Of a stretch of 64,000 nucleotides of DNA, positions 37,401-51,700 are shown in pieces. A program made the translations under genes and the position numbers. How positions within the stretch are numbered: the first letter of the stretch is position 1; every line of letters begins with the position of its first letter. Under the pieces are notes generated by a model. It was given only the letters and a program-made list of their open reading frames with translations. It was not told the origin of the DNA and searched no databases. Source of the stretch: Liolophura sinensis (taxonomy: Eukaryota; Mollusca; Polyplacophora; Chitonida; Chitonidae); assembly GCF_032854445.1 (NCBI RefSeq), contig NC_088302.1, forward strand, positions 6,069,338-6,133,337, read 5' to 3'.

Positions 37401-38900
37401 TTGTAAATTATCGTGCTTTTGGAACAAATTGATTCGCTTGCGGTTGTCTTGTCGGCTGAGATATCGACTGCAGGTTAACCTCTAACTGGCGATGTCCATC
37501 AATTAGGCTTTTTCACTTGGAAGAAAGTAGGATTTTAAATTGACGCCGTTTCAATGTCACACAGCTGGCACCAATGCAGGTATGAGTGGAAGAGCAGTCA
37601 TGCTTTATCAAGAAGCGTTCACAACACCAGTCAAAGATATGTTAATGAACCTCAGTCCGCATGCATATTTGGAAACAGTCTTTTATTGATGCATACTGCA
37701 AAACATGGCAGAAAGGAAACGGAACCTGAATGGAATTTAAAAGGAGCTGTTAGTTTTACCTAAATATTCAGTTTAATGAAAACTGTTAATGAGTTGCAAT
37801 AATAAAAGCTGCTAATGAGTTGCAATTACCCCTTCAAAATTTCTAAAAGCCGCCCCAATGTTACCTGAAAACCAATGTACAGAGTACACGTAACTGTGTT
37901 GCAGTTTTTTTTTCAGATTGAAGTAAATTGCCTGCCACTACGTCATCACCGCGATATCTGATTTTAATAGGATGATACGATAGCAGAATGATAAGATGTG
38001 AGCAAAATTAAACTACCTACCTTGTAACTGAAAAAAGCACAAGGTACAGAAAAAGGTTAGTTATCTTACCTTTGACGCCGTCCCAGATTGCTTCAGCTCA
38101 TGTACGAAATACTACTCATTACAGGGAAATGCCGTTCGGAATCCTGGACCCGAACATTAAACCAACATCACTGTCAAACTTTATCCCCTGCCTCGCATAC
38201 TGTGTTAGAACGCTGACAATGTAACTATCCCTGCTGACAGCCCTGGCTGGTGGCATCAAGCTGGTGTAAGCCTCTAACTTCACACCTGTTCTTATGGTCT
38301 ACGTGCCATTCCAGCCTTTCAACGACTCAGACTCAGCTAGACCAGTACTCTTTCGTTTATACACGAACAGCGACTGTACTACTTTGTCTCGCTATTCACT
38401 ACCCTGACATTATCGATCCCATCGTAAAATAAAAGATCCCAGCGGTGAACCGGTGGAGCATTTGTTTCTGGTCCCCCGCTGGCGTTCTTAGGTTCATACA
38501 CTCATACTCTCAGATTATTACCACCACATTACCTTTGGCACAATACTCAGTAGGTTCTACAGTCCAAAATAGACAGTACCTCTGACTCCCATTACATAAG
38601 AAGATCTCCAAGTGACTGGCCAAATGATCGAGTGTTTCACCAAATGACAAGAGTATCAAGACAAGAGAATGTAAACAATGAGTACGTTAATGGTGAACAC
38701 TCGACCAATTCCAATGGCCACCCGGGGAGCGCATTATCAAGAGTAGGTTCATACAGCTTTACCGAGGCTTGCCAGCCAAAAGCATCCATAATAAAGAGAA
38801 ATTACCTGTAAATGGCTGCCCTAAGCCCAAATCAAATAACTGCTCAGCTCTAAAGAACATAAACAGCCATCGCCCGTTTTTGAAAGATGAAATCATTATA
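34450..38900. other. Largely featureless DNA; one poly(A) tract
   Basis: The only clear element is a run of 27 A at 35670-35696, preceded by CAGCAAAAC. It may be the tail of an old retroposed sequence, although no target-site duplication was found. Minus-strand donor-like sites exist (CAAAG then GTAAGAT near 38,069; ACAG then GTAATTT near 38,810), but no supporting open frames were seen. Confidence 0.4.
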
Positions 38901-38949
38901 GTTCGATATACTTCGTCTGACCGTCTACAGTATTAAAAGACCGATATTA

Positions 38950-41900
38950 ACAGAATATAATAAACGGTCTCTTCTATACAACGTAGTTCAGAGACAGGAA
39001 GGCTTCAATAACCGTACATTCACACAAAATTGTATCATGTTTCTGCTACCTCAAAGTGAATGGTTGTATCTAAGCGTGTCTGTAAAGCACAACAAGCAGA
39101 GAGACCATTTATCTAGAGTGAGCATTAAGCAAATGCCAACAAACAGGTTGTCAAACAAGGTTAAAATGCGCCATTTAAGCATAGCTTTTCACGAATGTTC
39201 CTACAATGCCAATGGCTGTTTATGATAATGATTCAACCTGCATTGTTTTGTATATTTTACATTGTCGCTTAAGGAGAACCTCGATAGCACTAACGAAAAC
39301 AACTTATCATTACAGGACTTTTATAACCACTGAGTAATGATTGTGTATTCTACTTCATCCCGATGGACAGAGCACGTATTTTGGTCCAGTTAATGTAACC
39401 AGGGGCCGATATACACTAATAACCGCCACGGACAGTTATATTCTCATAGCCCTGGGTTTCCTTTTTCCCATTTTCTAGTACTATTGCTGCACTAGTATTT
39501 CACACTGGGTCACAGTGCACACCGAAGCCTATGTAAAGACAAGTACAGTCAATCTATATCAGCTCTGATAACATGACTCTCCATCCAGGTTAAATCTTAA
39601 AACCCATAAAACTAGAGAAAAACCATAACCCCCTCCCCCCAAAAAACATGAATAAGAAAATAGGTTCAACCCAAAACCCACACTTAAGATTAAAAAAAAA
39701 TGAAAAACCAACTTAACACTAGGAAAACAATTAGAAAGGATCTGTAGGACAAAAAAACAAAAACAAAACTAAAACCTGTCATATAAGCTACTGATCTGAG
39801 AATCGCTTAATACACCAAATGAATATTGCTCATTCATTTTCAACGGCTTCTTAAATGAAACAAATTCAATTTACTTAACTACAGTATTAGCAAATGTTAC
39901 CATTTCTTCTGGTGTGAAAAGGTCATAGGGTGGCTAATCTTTGAATTTAATATTGGTTAAACGACTCGTTATGGCTCCATCCTGCGTGGTCATCCTGTGT
40001 CGAGGTCAGGCCAGTCAATTTGGGATAAAAGCACTTGACAAAGCGGTAGAAACAGTGAACGACGCCCTGTGAATTGTTAATTCCCTGAGATCAATGGAAA
40101 CAGCTGGCTTAGATTACCAGATATTTGTCCGTTGTGTGATACGATCCTGAACACAGCGTACAGAAGAAGCGAATATGGTCAAAAACAGTGAACGGCAATG
40201 AAAGACAACTATTACCTCCAACTGATGGTGTTATTGTAAGGTTTTAGTTCCGGGTGCACGCAACTTAAACGTCAGTGTGGGGCTGTAGGTGAAAAACAAT
40301 CTATTACCATGTTACATGCTGTTAAGGTCAAAGACAGAAATGAACCACGGCACACACAAAACATTTCATGTAGAATGTCTTCTTTACAGTGCGATGATGG
40401 AAGAGAACGAATTTGCTCTTGTGGGAATGCTCATCTTATACATGCTGCTAAAGGTACATGTAAGATTCATTCCTATAACTGGTGGGTTTGTTTCTCAGTG
40501 TTAGGTTGTATGGCTGAAATAATGTCTCATTCGTTGTGGAAATCAAATGATTTTCAACTATTTAATTAATCGAGCGAGATTTAAATTTCAAGAATTTGCA
40601 CCGAAATTAAGGGTGCATGGATCAATTATGGTATGAAACATGGATTCTGACACTTTGGAGACTCCAGCTATGTACAACCACTGCAGAAAAGGCGATAGGC
40701 AGAAGACAGAGGTCAGAAGAGCTGGAAGCAGACGTTCAATTTTAGAGCTGAAATTCGTGAGCTCCCAAGCCCCCGGCGTATTCAACGATCTTTGTTCCAA
40801 TTTGCTTCCGCCTTGCGAATCCCCTAATATTGTAGCGTGTGTACGGAGAGAACATTGTCATAGATCGTTGTGACGTAACCTAGTACATTGTAATCAAACA
40901 TGCCTACATATGCCCTTTTATATTAGTCTTGGTCTCCTGTTTCACGCTAGGTACTGGACGACTGTTATCTTGGCATTGTCATATATATGTTGTTCTGGAA
41001 GCAAAGAGAAGAAATGCGAGCCTGCAAGCAATTTCAGTGCCAAGGGCTAATGCGCAAATTCTATTCTTTTTAGATTTGTTTTCTTTATATATATCATACG
41101 ATTGTTTCTTGCCAAAACTGTGATTGGATTTCAACGTAATAAGACAACGGAATTCTATGAACTTTTGCCATATCATTTCTGCAGTGCAACTTGTATCACT
41201 AAATGCTTTTTTAAAATTGTAATGCATGCATAATCGCTAACACTAGAGTATTAAATTTCGGCAGTGTCTCCCGGTTGGTCAATATATCTTCCAGAGAATC
41301 AGTTCGTTTTTTTGTTTTTCTCTCCGCAGTGACTTAGGTCATTCGTTATCGTTATCGTGCGAAAAATGATGCTTTTTCGCTATGCTTCCAAGGTACTGAG
41401 TATCTGTGTCGAAAACCAGTCGCTATCCTGGCGCTTGACGAACGTGGAATATGTTACCACAGAAAAAAAGCATCCACCAACTGTTAGACTGGATGACGCG
41501 TCCCGCGATTTAGGGAGACAATGATAAATAGGGCTGGCTGCCTGGATCTTGTTTCCCCGTTGATATGTATAATACACTGCAACTATCCTATGTGACATTT
41601 ATAACATCTGATTTATCTAGAGCGATTAATTTCCTCATATTTCGAAGGGTTGTGTCTTTTCTGATACTAGTTAACCAGTTCCCGTCAAAATAATTTTATA
41701 AAATCTAAAATCACCGTCTGAGATGAAATTTGTTTCACACATCAAAGCATGTGCTTGGTCGTGGGTTTCCCCCATGGTCTGCACGGTTTCCTCCCACCAT
41801 ATTGCTGGCCACCCTCGTACAAATGAAGTATTCTTGAGTACTTCGTAAAACTACAGTCAAATAAATAAATAAATAAAAACATATGTCATGTTTTATTGTC

Positions 41901-42720
41901 ATGGACAGAGATGATCATGCAGTTGAAATATGTGGTGTCAGCATGTATGAACGTAGCTGAATACGTGTTGAACATATGTCGCTGTTCACTACGCAGTAAA
42001 ATGCCCTCTGAAAACAAGAAATATAATTAGTTTTCTTTTAGATCAGTGTACTTTTCTAGTCAGTTTATTCATTAGTACTTCTCGGGAGTTACCTCAAGCA
42101 GCTGTTGTTTAGTGAATATCCACATCTAATACAGCATCTGTCACTGTATTCACAGACTGCCAACCAAAGACATCTCCGCTCAGGTAACACTGGCCAACTA
42201 TCACATTGTCTTCGCTGCTCTGGGTTTCTTCTCTATGCCGTACGTCTTAATTATATTGTTTACAAGGACCGGTTTCTGGATGATATCGAAAGGAAAAAGG
42301 TGTAGTCGAATATATTCGGATGCACGCGAAATCACGCTGGCTATATAATACGTTCACGCCACGTTAACCTATGACTCTACAACTGGTGGTGAGGGGGAAA
42401 TAATCGATTATTCAGGTGTCTGTACTAGATGGGGGTTCTTGTGTTTTTGGATTAGAATTTTTAGTGTGTGTCTCCTTTGTTAAACACAAAACTGGATATA
42501 CCGTATTGTGTATCCTTTTTATGTAGCCTGTTTTGCACTTCTTCTCAAATTTTCCTAGTTTAAAGGAGCACATCCAGTGTTCACAACCAAGCGTCATCAA
42601 TCACATCTATACGCCTAGAAACTCCAGTTGGCAATATAAAGAATTGACATACAAGTTAGAGGCTTGTATGGAACCATTTCACGGTAGATTTTTTCAGGAT
42701 CTTTACTTGTTGTTTTAACA
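38950..42720. repeat. Second large duplication family, unit alpha
   Basis: This unit carries blocks that recur in order further right: GAGCATTAAGCAAATGCCAA (39,120), an ACATTGTCGCTTAAGG block (39,260), AAGCACTTGACAAAGCGG with GGAAACAGCTGGCTTAGATT (40,030-40,110), a block around ATCAATTATGGTATGAAACA (40,622), CGATTGTTTCTTGCCAAAAC (41,099), GATGACGCGTCCCGCG (41,491) and CACATTGTCTTCGCTGCTCT (42,200). Copies are diverged with many indels. No gene is evident. Confidence 0.65.
41755..41880 (+). mobile_element. 5'-truncated SINE
   Basis: It begins in the middle of the family at GGTCGTGGGTTTCCCCC, continues through CGGTTTCCTCCCACCATA and ends with a CAAATAAATAAATAAATAAA tail. A target-site duplication could not be identified with confidence. 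Confidence 0.88.
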
Positions 42721-43003
42721 AAACGGTGAGTATTCTCAGCATAAGAACAGGGTAGAGTTCCCTGGAGTAAAAGTTCTGCTGCAGATTATCTCAGATTATC
42801 AATTTCACAATGAAGAGCATTGAAGGAGAGAAATGTTAGTATTTTAGGAAGCTTCACATGAGTCTTGTTGATAAATCGTCTGGTTATAAGCTGTCATTAC
42901 ATGGAATTTCTGTATTTACCTTGCACGTTCGTATTCTATGGACTTGAGCTCGCAACCTAATAATAATTAACGTGCACGATTTCTAACGTCTAGTACAAAT
43001 GTC

Positions 43004-45060
43004 ATGGATGCCAGACAGTTTACCAAGGAATTATCGACGGCAGCTCACAACTCTCTAATCGTGTGGCAGAATCATAGGGATCTTGTAATAAGATTCTGTG
43101 GTCTTGCAATCAGTTTTCTGAAATTAGTTTTATTCCACCAATGTCAATATATCGTAACTGGCAATTTTTGTTTGCAAAGTTTGTCAATAATTCGCTACAG
43201 GTTCGTTGTTTACTATGGGCAATCCGGTTTCCTCCACGCATAAAACTCACTACCATCCCATGAACAGGTCGTTGTAAATGCTCCATAAAAACATCCTCTG
43301 CTAATTATGATATTGCAAATGTTCATTCAGTACTTGATCAATGAATGATCTACCAAAATATTACCACAGCATTAAGATTTAATTTATTTCCTTTCATATA
43401 TTTGACATTGTCGTGCAAAGAGAATAGGTAAAGCACTAGCGATAGATGAACTACCATTACATGATGTTTATAATCACTCAGCATCGATGACCTTTCTACT
43501 TCATTTCAGTTCACTGAGCTCCTGTTTTTGTCTGTCTAGTGTAACTAGAGGCTACCGTATATGTATTAGCTTTACTGGCTTTCATATTCTCAAAAAAGGA
43601 AAGGATGTTTTCCATTATCTAAATTTTCTTTTCAATTTGCTTATTGCCATAGTATGTATGTGTATACCGTATTCTTGTCTTCTGATTGCACGTAATACGC
43701 TTATCCTCTGTCTTTTCACCTGTATCAGATTGATGTCCTCAGTTGACGTCATTTCATGAGGTGTTACCACAGCTTCTAAACTGAGCAACTTATTTCAGCA
43801 TTTGCATTTTCTGATTGCACGTAATACGCTTATCCACTGTCTTTTCACCTTTACTGGTTTGACGTCCTCAGTTGATGTCGTGTCACTAGGCGTTACCACA
43901 GCTTCTAAACTGAGCAACTTGTATCACCATTTCCAAAAACTGTGGACGTCTGTTCTACAATCAGATTTCAATCTTTACTCTAACACCCTGTTATGCAAAT
44001 GTTATTGATGGAGTGACTAATCTTGGCGCCTAATATTGGAATTATAAAGCACCAGGCACGCCGCGAGAATGGTACATCTTGACCATGATGAAATTAAGTC
44101 GACTTGGAATAAAAAGCACTAGTTTGCATGAATTCATTACAAACATCTGGCTTGGTTTACCAGAAATTTGTTGGCCATATGGCTCCTTCTCGTGCCTTAC
44201 GAAGAAGTGAAATCAACGCCTGGTTTGAACACTGCAAGTATGACACATAAACTGTTGAACTCAAAGGGATCAGAAGTTCTAGAACAGATACTCTGAGAGT
44301 ATAGCAGTGAACAGGTTCTGCTTTCTTCAGTTAATGGTGGCATTTCTCCTGGTAACCCGAGGGTGGTACATACACAAGGGATGAGCGAGTATCAGTGAAG
44401 GCTACACAGGGTTCTTACTTGTGCGTGTCTGGCGATAGGGTTAATTCCCCGACAGCTTTATTGGACCGGCTAATGTTTCTGATCATTATCACCCCGATTA
44501 TCTGTTTAGCAGATGAATACCAGTTGCAAGTGTGCATTGTTTGAGTGTATTGGATATGGTGGGTATTCCGGGCAAAACTGGTGAAAGAAATTAGATGATA
44601 ATGTGTGAAAATAACAATTCGTGTTTCCTGTCGAAAGTTGTGAAAGAAAATATTCTCACTGGGATACCAATGTCGAAAAACACAAAAATTAGTTATTGTT
44701 TTACACTGTTATTGTAGTAGAAGGAATAGATACAGAGTTGGACTGCAAGCACTAAAAGTGAGATGGAATTATTTTCGAATACTTTTTGTGAAGTCTCTCT
44801 GTGGGGATTTCATCTATTTCTGTCACCTGATTGTTTCTTGGTAAAGCTAAGATTGCGAATCCAAAGTAATTACGAAACGATGTTCTGTGAACTTCAGGAA
44901 TGGCCTCCGGCATTACGGAATGCTTTCTCAAGCTTAGAAAGTAAAGCTTGAATTTCCTTCAGTTCTGGAGTGTATAACTCCGGCAATGTATGCCTGCTCA
45001 TCAGTATATCTTCCAAAGTATTGGTTTGTACCTATACTGTGTACTCCATGATTTAAGCAA
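43004..45060. repeat. Second large duplication family, unit beta
   Basis: This unit shares with unit alpha the ACATTGTCGTGCAAAG block (43,391), ACATCTGGCTTGGTTTACCA (44,141), GGTTCTTACTTGTGCGTGTC (44,410) and GATTGTTTCTTGGTAAAGC (44,830). The GAAAGAAATTAGATG block with CCTGTCGAAAGTTGTG (44,582-44,640) is shared with unit gamma. It contains a recent 129-bp internal duplication. Confidence 0.6.
43681..43938. repeat. 129-bp direct duplication
   Basis: Two adjacent copies start at 43681 and 43810, both with TCTGATTGCACGTAATACGC, later GACGTCCTCAGTTGATGTCG or a close variant, and CAGCTTCTAAACTGAGCAAC. The second copy has about ten to fifteen substitutions. Since 129 is a multiple of three, a plus-strand frame reads through both copies (the segment starting LIARNTLI), but this alone is weak coding evidence. 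Confidence 0.9.
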
Positions 45061-45269
45061 CTCTCTCTGAACTATCTCTTGGTAATCATGAATCTTTTCT
45101 GTACTTTAAAGATACTTAGTATCTGATTCAGTGGCCAAACCCTGCACTCTAGCAGTTGATCAATGCGAACCGTCTTACCGCTCAGAACAATTCAAAGAGA
45201 GATTAGCGTGGGCATTGTCTACATAAAGAGCTGGACATAAACAAGGCCGTAAAGAATTAGATGCAGAAG

Positions 45270-48200
45270 GATGAGTGATTAATCTAGAAAGAGCATTAAG
45301 CAAATGGCATCGAACAGGAACAAGGATCCATTGTCGTCATATGACTGAAAAATTGTTAAGTACGACGTAAAACTGAAAGCATCCATAAAATGCTGCATTA
45401 AAACAGCTACCAGTTATTCATGATAATGTTTCGTCAGTATCCATGGATGATTTTGAATTCTACAATATCAACACAACATTAACGCTTGACATGCATGTGT
45501 CAATAATTTTAGCGCTTAGGAGGAAGGAGATACCATTTCTCGCTCAGCAATAAAGGGTTGGTTTTCTTCATCTTTTCAGACAGTGCTTGGATCTTTGCCA
45601 GTGGGTAATCATCAGAGAATTATATTATTAGAAGGATGTTTACTATTTTCGACATTTACTTCCTAACATGCAGCTAATTACCGTCGGATTTATGCATCTA
45701 TCAGAGGCGCGTCGTCAGATAACTACTTTTTACACGTTACACTCCCATCTATTCTCTTTTCAATGTTTTCGCTTTGACCTTCTCAAATTATGCACAGTTT
45801 ACCAATGCACAAATAAAAATATGTTCCACCAGACTCGGCTAACGCCAAGGTCAGCGTCAAGTTGTTGCTACATTCATTTTTCTGAAGGGAATAGAACCAA
45901 TTTCAGCTGAACTGGTGACTTCCATTCTGCTCTGAAAAGTTCAATTTCTGCTCTAACACTTTTATATGCAAATGTTATTGATGGGTATGCAAATTTTGTC
46001 GCCTAATATTGGTTAAAGAATTTGACATGGTTAGGTAGTGGTATATCTAGACCATGGCATGATCAGTCGATTAAAAGCACTTGACACCGCGGAGGAATCT
46101 CTGAACGACAAGGTGAATTGCTAAATCCTCGAGTTCACTGGAAACATCTGGCTTAACTTAGCACATATTTGTTATCTTTATGGCTCCTCTACATTGTGGT
46201 GTACAGAAGAGGGCTAAACGGTTATCCTCAATCGACTTCAGTTATTTAAATGTGATATTTGAACAACGATATTTTTTAGTTTTAATGCAATCTGTATTGT
46301 GGTCATATTCGATCTGTTACTATTTTACGCCAAGTTGAAATAAATCGGATTAGCGGAAAGGGAAGGGTTTCCTTTTTACATAGCGACATTCTTAACATTT
46401 CCTAATTCGACATGTCATTCACAGCAGCTTGGACGAAAACGATTCTGTGCATTGACAACTGATTTCAATGAAATAAATAGGTTCAGTGTAATAATCAGTG
46501 ATTTTGTTTTAACTGTTTACGTTTTAGGGATGAAATAACATCACGTAAATAGACAATTATCCAATAAAAAAACGGTGTGATTTTAAATTCATGGACGAAG
46601 ATGAAATTAAATGGTTGGAAATCAATTAAGGTATGACCCATGGAACTATGCTCAACCTTCTAGGCAAAGGAAATTGACAGAAGACCTTGCTGGGAAAAGA
46701 TAGGAAAAAGGCGATGTGGAAGATCGGTATACGGACATCGTCTGCTCTGACTGCTTCCGGGCACAGGCATCCCCTAGCAGCACCCAGAGCCGTACATACA
46801 CTAGGGATGACCGGCTATCGAGTTACAGACGCCATCTCCAAATCAACGCTGTACAGGTTTCTTACTTATTAATTCGATCACTCAGATTGATTCACACCAC
46901 GAATTAAAATCAAGGAATATAGCTTTTTGGTATTGTCCGATCCCGATGTGCTGACACCGTGGATATCTATTGTGTGTGATATTGTCTTGTGTGAAGGCTG
47001 TCATCTATGGCCAGGAATACGCCTTCGTAGATGGCATGGGACGCTGGGTACATTGCAATACTCACCCTGGTCCTCTGCTACATGATTCCGCTTAACACGG
47101 GGCTAGGGCTGTATATTCATCGTGTTGAATTAGCTCGCCACTTTGGATATATGAACAGTTGCAATCAAAACACAACTGAGAGAGATATTTTGTTACTGAC
47201 AACTTATATTCTAGTATGGTACACAATTTGAATTTCACTCAGTCGCCTAGAACATACCTAACGTCTATCCAACATTACTGAAAACTGTGGATTACTTCAT
47301 CTTCTATCATTCCGTCCCATTTTTATACTTGATATACTTTCTTAGTTCTTTGGTAGCTACACGTTGTTTTGCGAATTAGCCTTGCGATTATTAACCTGGA
47401 CCGTCCATCCTAGTTAACGGCTGGTACACGAATGTCTGTTTGGACGCATTGATGTAGAGCTATACTCCTTCATGTTTATATAGCTTCCTTGTGGCTATTG
47501 ACAGTTCAATCCAGTCAGTGTTGATAAGAGGACAGCAGTACCTTAACTCTGCCGTTTATTCAAGGACCAGAATCCATGCTCCCTTCATTAGATTATTTGT
47601 GCTAACAAGCACATATATTCTCCTAATTCCTAGACAAGGTGTTGTGACAAGAACAGAGGATTAACGGTCTAAGAGAACAAGGGAGACGATAGTCTCTTGA
47701 CACTTATACAAGCTAAGAGTGTTTAATCCCAGAGTGTGTTATTAAACATGGTAACTGTTCCGGACACAGATGGTGAAAGAAATGTAAATATGGGATTCGT
47801 GGCGGAACTGCTAATTTGAGTTTCCTGTCACAGACCTGACGAAAGAAAATATTTTCACTAGGATAACAATGTCGAGTAACACAAAGACTACCGTACTGCT
47901 TTTTGTATAATGTGTACTGGAAGGTTGATATTTGAATGTCGTCATATTTTTGTTATGTTACCAGCTGGGTAAACAGGTGCAGGCTTTATCAGCTTCAAGT
48001 AGAAGTGAGATGGGATTACTGCTTCTTGTGAAGTCTTTTCTGATGATTGGGCAGGGGTTTCCCTTTTTCTGTCACATTATTGCTTCTCGGTAATACTATA
48101 ACGCTGGAAATCTAAAGTAATTACGAAAGGAAAATCACATGCACTGTTGTGCAGGTTCCTTGGTATTACTCAGTGTTTTCTCAGGCTTTGAGATATATCT

Positions 48201-48760
48201 GCTACTTCTGGCCTACTTATTTCCCCGTTGGTCATTATATCTTCCGAAGTTCCAGGTTGTTTCTTACCTGATACTCGATGATTTAAACGGTCATGCTGTA
48301 GCAACTTTCAGCTATATCTATTCATATAAAATTACTAAATACCTGAGCCAGAAGCCAATTGCTGTCCACGCGATTGATAAAAACATGCACCAACTGTTAG
48401 CCTAGAAGGCACTTCCTGTGGAAGGGATAGACTAGGTACTAAGATACTAATAATAAACAACACACAAGGTGCCTGGATTGTGTTTCTCCATAGAACTATA
48501 CGTTGCTCTATCCATCATCATGCTGATCGAACATTGGAGACACGCACTTCATGGAGGTTCAGAATGGAAAGCTTCCGTAATACATTCTTTATCGCATTGC
48601 TCTCTCATTTTACTTTTTAGTTTAGAGCTGACTATAGTTCTAGTTTCTCACAACGACTTTGCACAATCCTCAATTTGGCAGAATTCCCTGTGTTTCTGTT
48701 CTATAACATATTGTGTACTAAAGCAAATATCATTTCCCTCAGTCAAGTGAACATAGCTTA
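45270..48760. repeat. Second large duplication family, unit gamma
   Basis: In order it carries GAGCATTAAGCAAATGGCAT (45,293), GCTTGACATGCATGTGTC (45,484), GGAAACATCTGGCTTAAC (46,139), the AATTAAGGTATGACCC block (46,625), the ACACGGGGCTAGGGCTG block (47,095, also at 53,345), GTGAAAGAAATGTAAATATG (47,773), a GTAATTACGAAAGGAAA block (48,117) and GGTGCCTGGATTGTGTTTCT (48,469). At about 47,918 it keeps the short motif from which the 33-bp array of unit delta probably expanded. Confidence 0.65.
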
Positions 48761-49425
48761 GAATCCATTTTCAGTATAGGCTGGCTATGAATGAAATATC
48801 TTTTCATTATTCAGTATAATTTATAGACTGGTTAGTCTTGAGCAACTGTCCAATAAATGTCAACCCTAGAATAGGTCATATGTCACGATGCTGGCTACCG
48901 TTACTTTCGCTATACGCACGAATGCTAAGCCAAGGCGATCTCCTGCCAGTTCAGGCCGCGTCCAAAGTTGTGTTTCTAAGATTATGTAGACTGTTTAAAT
49001 TCACTTGACCTATAAAGATCTGATGCTGGTCGATGGATAAAGATCTTTACACTGGCACCTGAATGGCAAATCTAGGCCTAAAGTAGCGAAGCCATCAAAA
49101 GCTGTGTAGATCTTCAGCTTTAGTAGTCTTGCTCTTTTTGTACATTTCTTCACCTCGACCAATCAGCTGGTGCAGAGATGGTGCACAACAAATTAGCTAG
49201 TCGTGGATGGAAATAGCTGCTGTTCAGACAGTCTTATTAAATTTACAATGCGCAGATTGTTTATGTTCATGGGGGAAATGTGCCGTAGTGCAGGTTCACG
49301 CCGGCTGTCGTGGCTTTCACGGTCATATTTGTGGCTGGATATCAAAGGTCAAGTGCAAATACAAGTATGTGTGGAAGAGAGGAAACACCTACACTTGAAT
49401 ACACACGGGTTTCCATATCCGAGTG

Positions 49426-49668
49426 GTTTCCGTGCCAGCGCGAAACAATGACCCAGGAGCCTATCACCAATGCGGTCGCTGTAAGTTCAAGTCCAGCTCA
49501 TGCTGGGTTCCTCTCCGATCGTACATGGGAAGGTCTGCCAAACACCTGTGGATGGTCGTGGGTTTTCCCCGGGCTCTGCCCGCTTTCCGCCATAATGCTG
49601 GCCGCCGTCGTATAAGTGAAATATTCTTGAGTACGGTGTAAAACAACAATCAAACAAATAAATAAACA
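49426..49668 (+). mobile_element. Near full-length SINE
   Basis: The extreme 5' head is damaged (GTTTCCGTGCCAGCGCGAAA). CAATGACCCAGGAGCCTATC, the B-box-like AAGTTCAAGTCC and the whole body follow to TTGAGTACGGTGTAAAAC and a CAAACAAATAAATAAA tail. Overlapping open stretches in three frames here are all SINE sequence. Confidence 0.92.
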
Positions 49669-50064
49669 TTTCCTCCCTAATATATGATTTACTGACCCCG
49701 ATGATCAAACTCTTGTCTGCATGTAGGCTACATGTGATATCAGTGTGGTAAATCTACCTACATGGTCCATGGTGGTGTTTACAAGATGGAGGAATAGACC
49801 CTATGACCCTGACAAAATAATTCAAGATCAGTTGAAATGTACAAAATGGAGGCATAGACCCGATGACCTTGACAAAATAATTCAATGTCAGTTGAAAACA
49901 AAACTGTTTTTGTACATGAGGTGCACATTATATATTATAGTCTACATTGTCGACATTTACTTCCTTACCATAGCATTTAAGTATATTTAATGGACAGATG
50001 CGCGTCATCCGAACTGCTTTATACGCGTTATATTCTCGTCCATTTTATCCGTAGACAGTCATTG

Positions 50065-51700
50065 ATCAAAAGATCATTTTTGTGGCTAGATGTCAACGAT
50101 TAAAGTACAAATGCATCTTTGTTTTATGGAGGCGATAAGACACAGAGGCACCAGAATACATCCAGGTTTAATGCTGTCAGGCCATGGCAATCTCTGCCGG
50201 CGGTGAGGTGATGCTAATGAATTATTTAGCAGGCTGGGAACACGACGGATTAATGGTCGGCATGTGACACGTGTTTCTAAGTGGAAAGCTCGATGTAATG
50301 TTTAGCGTACTATTTTCAAGTGGACTACTTGTCACTGTTTGACATATTTTCATGTATAAATGGTAGTATACGGGATCAATACATTCACACCCTTTAAAAC
50401 TGTGGGTTGACAACTGACAGCGAAGAGATGCTAATATATTATTTAGCAAGTTGAAAAACGCAATAAATGTTTTTTGTTTTGTGTCTGTTTGTGTGTGGGG
50501 CATATGGCACATGTTCCATAAGAGGAACAATGGATTTAATGCATAGTGCATTTTTTTCAAGTAGTGTTACTTTAAGAAGGAGATGTGTTGTAAATGGCGT
50601 AGACCTATTCATAGATATATATTGTCCACTTTATCGGAAACCTGTTTTACGCAAAAATTCTAGTATCTTCCTAAAGAAGATAAATTAAAGGTAAGTGTTT
50701 TAAGTAATAGGACAGCTTTCCTAAAATTTCGGGGGTCTCTAGGGGATTACATCGGATGAAATCCGATGTGATACGGAGCATTAACAGCACTTCATGTGTC
50801 CCAGAGGAAGAAGAGAAAAGTGATGTTTGCTGTTCTCGAATTGTTTGATTTGTGTACGTGTGTCGATATTTTTAGCGTACAAAATAGAAAATGTTTGCTA
50901 ACTGAAGAAATGCATATCCAAATGTTACCGGTTAATAAACCATAGGAATAGATATTTTACAAATGGATTATCGGTGGTCTATGTATGTTCATATGCGTAT
51001 GTTTATACGGAGTGCCAAATTTGCATAAACGCTTTGATAAATTAATTGCCATTTAAAGTGCCGTGCAAAACTCTACCCAGAGTGTTTACATTTAATTTTT
51101 TGATGTGTTCCTGTCCCTCATGAAGCATTTCAGGTTGAATAAAATACGGTTGTTTGATTCTTCAGTCCACGTATTATGTGGACATCACATCACTTTTAGC
51201 ATGTAATATCAGATGTTTTATTATTTGTCTAGCGAAAATTTTGTATGAAATCATCTCAGACGAACTACCTTAGGAACAATATGATGCCTTTAAATGAATT
51301 CTTAGCTGCTCAAAATAATACGAAAAAAACTTCGGAAAATATTTGGCCTCAAAAGCCCACATAAGAAAGTAATTGCTTTTGTAGAGTTTAAGAAAAAAGA
51401 TACAAAAATAATTTGGACTATTTTTCCACACAACCCTCTGTTGCCTTTCAAAACAAAAGAATCTGAGTGTGGAAAAAATCCGTGTAGAAGTGTCGTTTTA
51501 TTGATAGTATTGTAATTGATCTGTATTGTAAAATGAAAAGTCAACATAAGCGTAACTTGGAATGTTCTCTTCTGTCAGTTTGTTGCTTTTTCATGCAGTG
51601 GTTGTCTCATTTTTCTTACAACCCACATTAACCGATTTGTCATTAAACAATTTACAACAACAGACCATGGGGCAGTTCACAACAATGATTGAAATAGGTG
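50065..51700. repeat. 1.6-kb duplicated block, left copy
   Basis: It is colinear with 58,424-60,040, at an offset of about 8.36 kb. The first part is nearly identical over about 200 bases (GGAACACGACGGATTAATGG and GACACGTGTTTCTAAGTGG occur in both). Later parts have indels, for example in the CATCGGATGAAATCCGATG palindromic segment at 50,750. The block contains a donor-like AAAG then GTAAGTG at 50,691 that is lost in the other copy. No conserved frame was found. Confidence 0.85.

Noticed and set aside
38060-38130. Minus-strand donor CAAAG then GTAAGAT as an upstream exon of the 272-residue gene
   Set aside because: It lies 15 kb away with no supporting open frame. A closer donor at 23101 fits better.
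50467-50700. 73-codon ORF followed by a GTAAGTG donor as a plus-strand exon
   Set aside because: The donor is lost and the frame is broken in the duplicate at 58.8-59.05 kb, and the stop precedes the donor.
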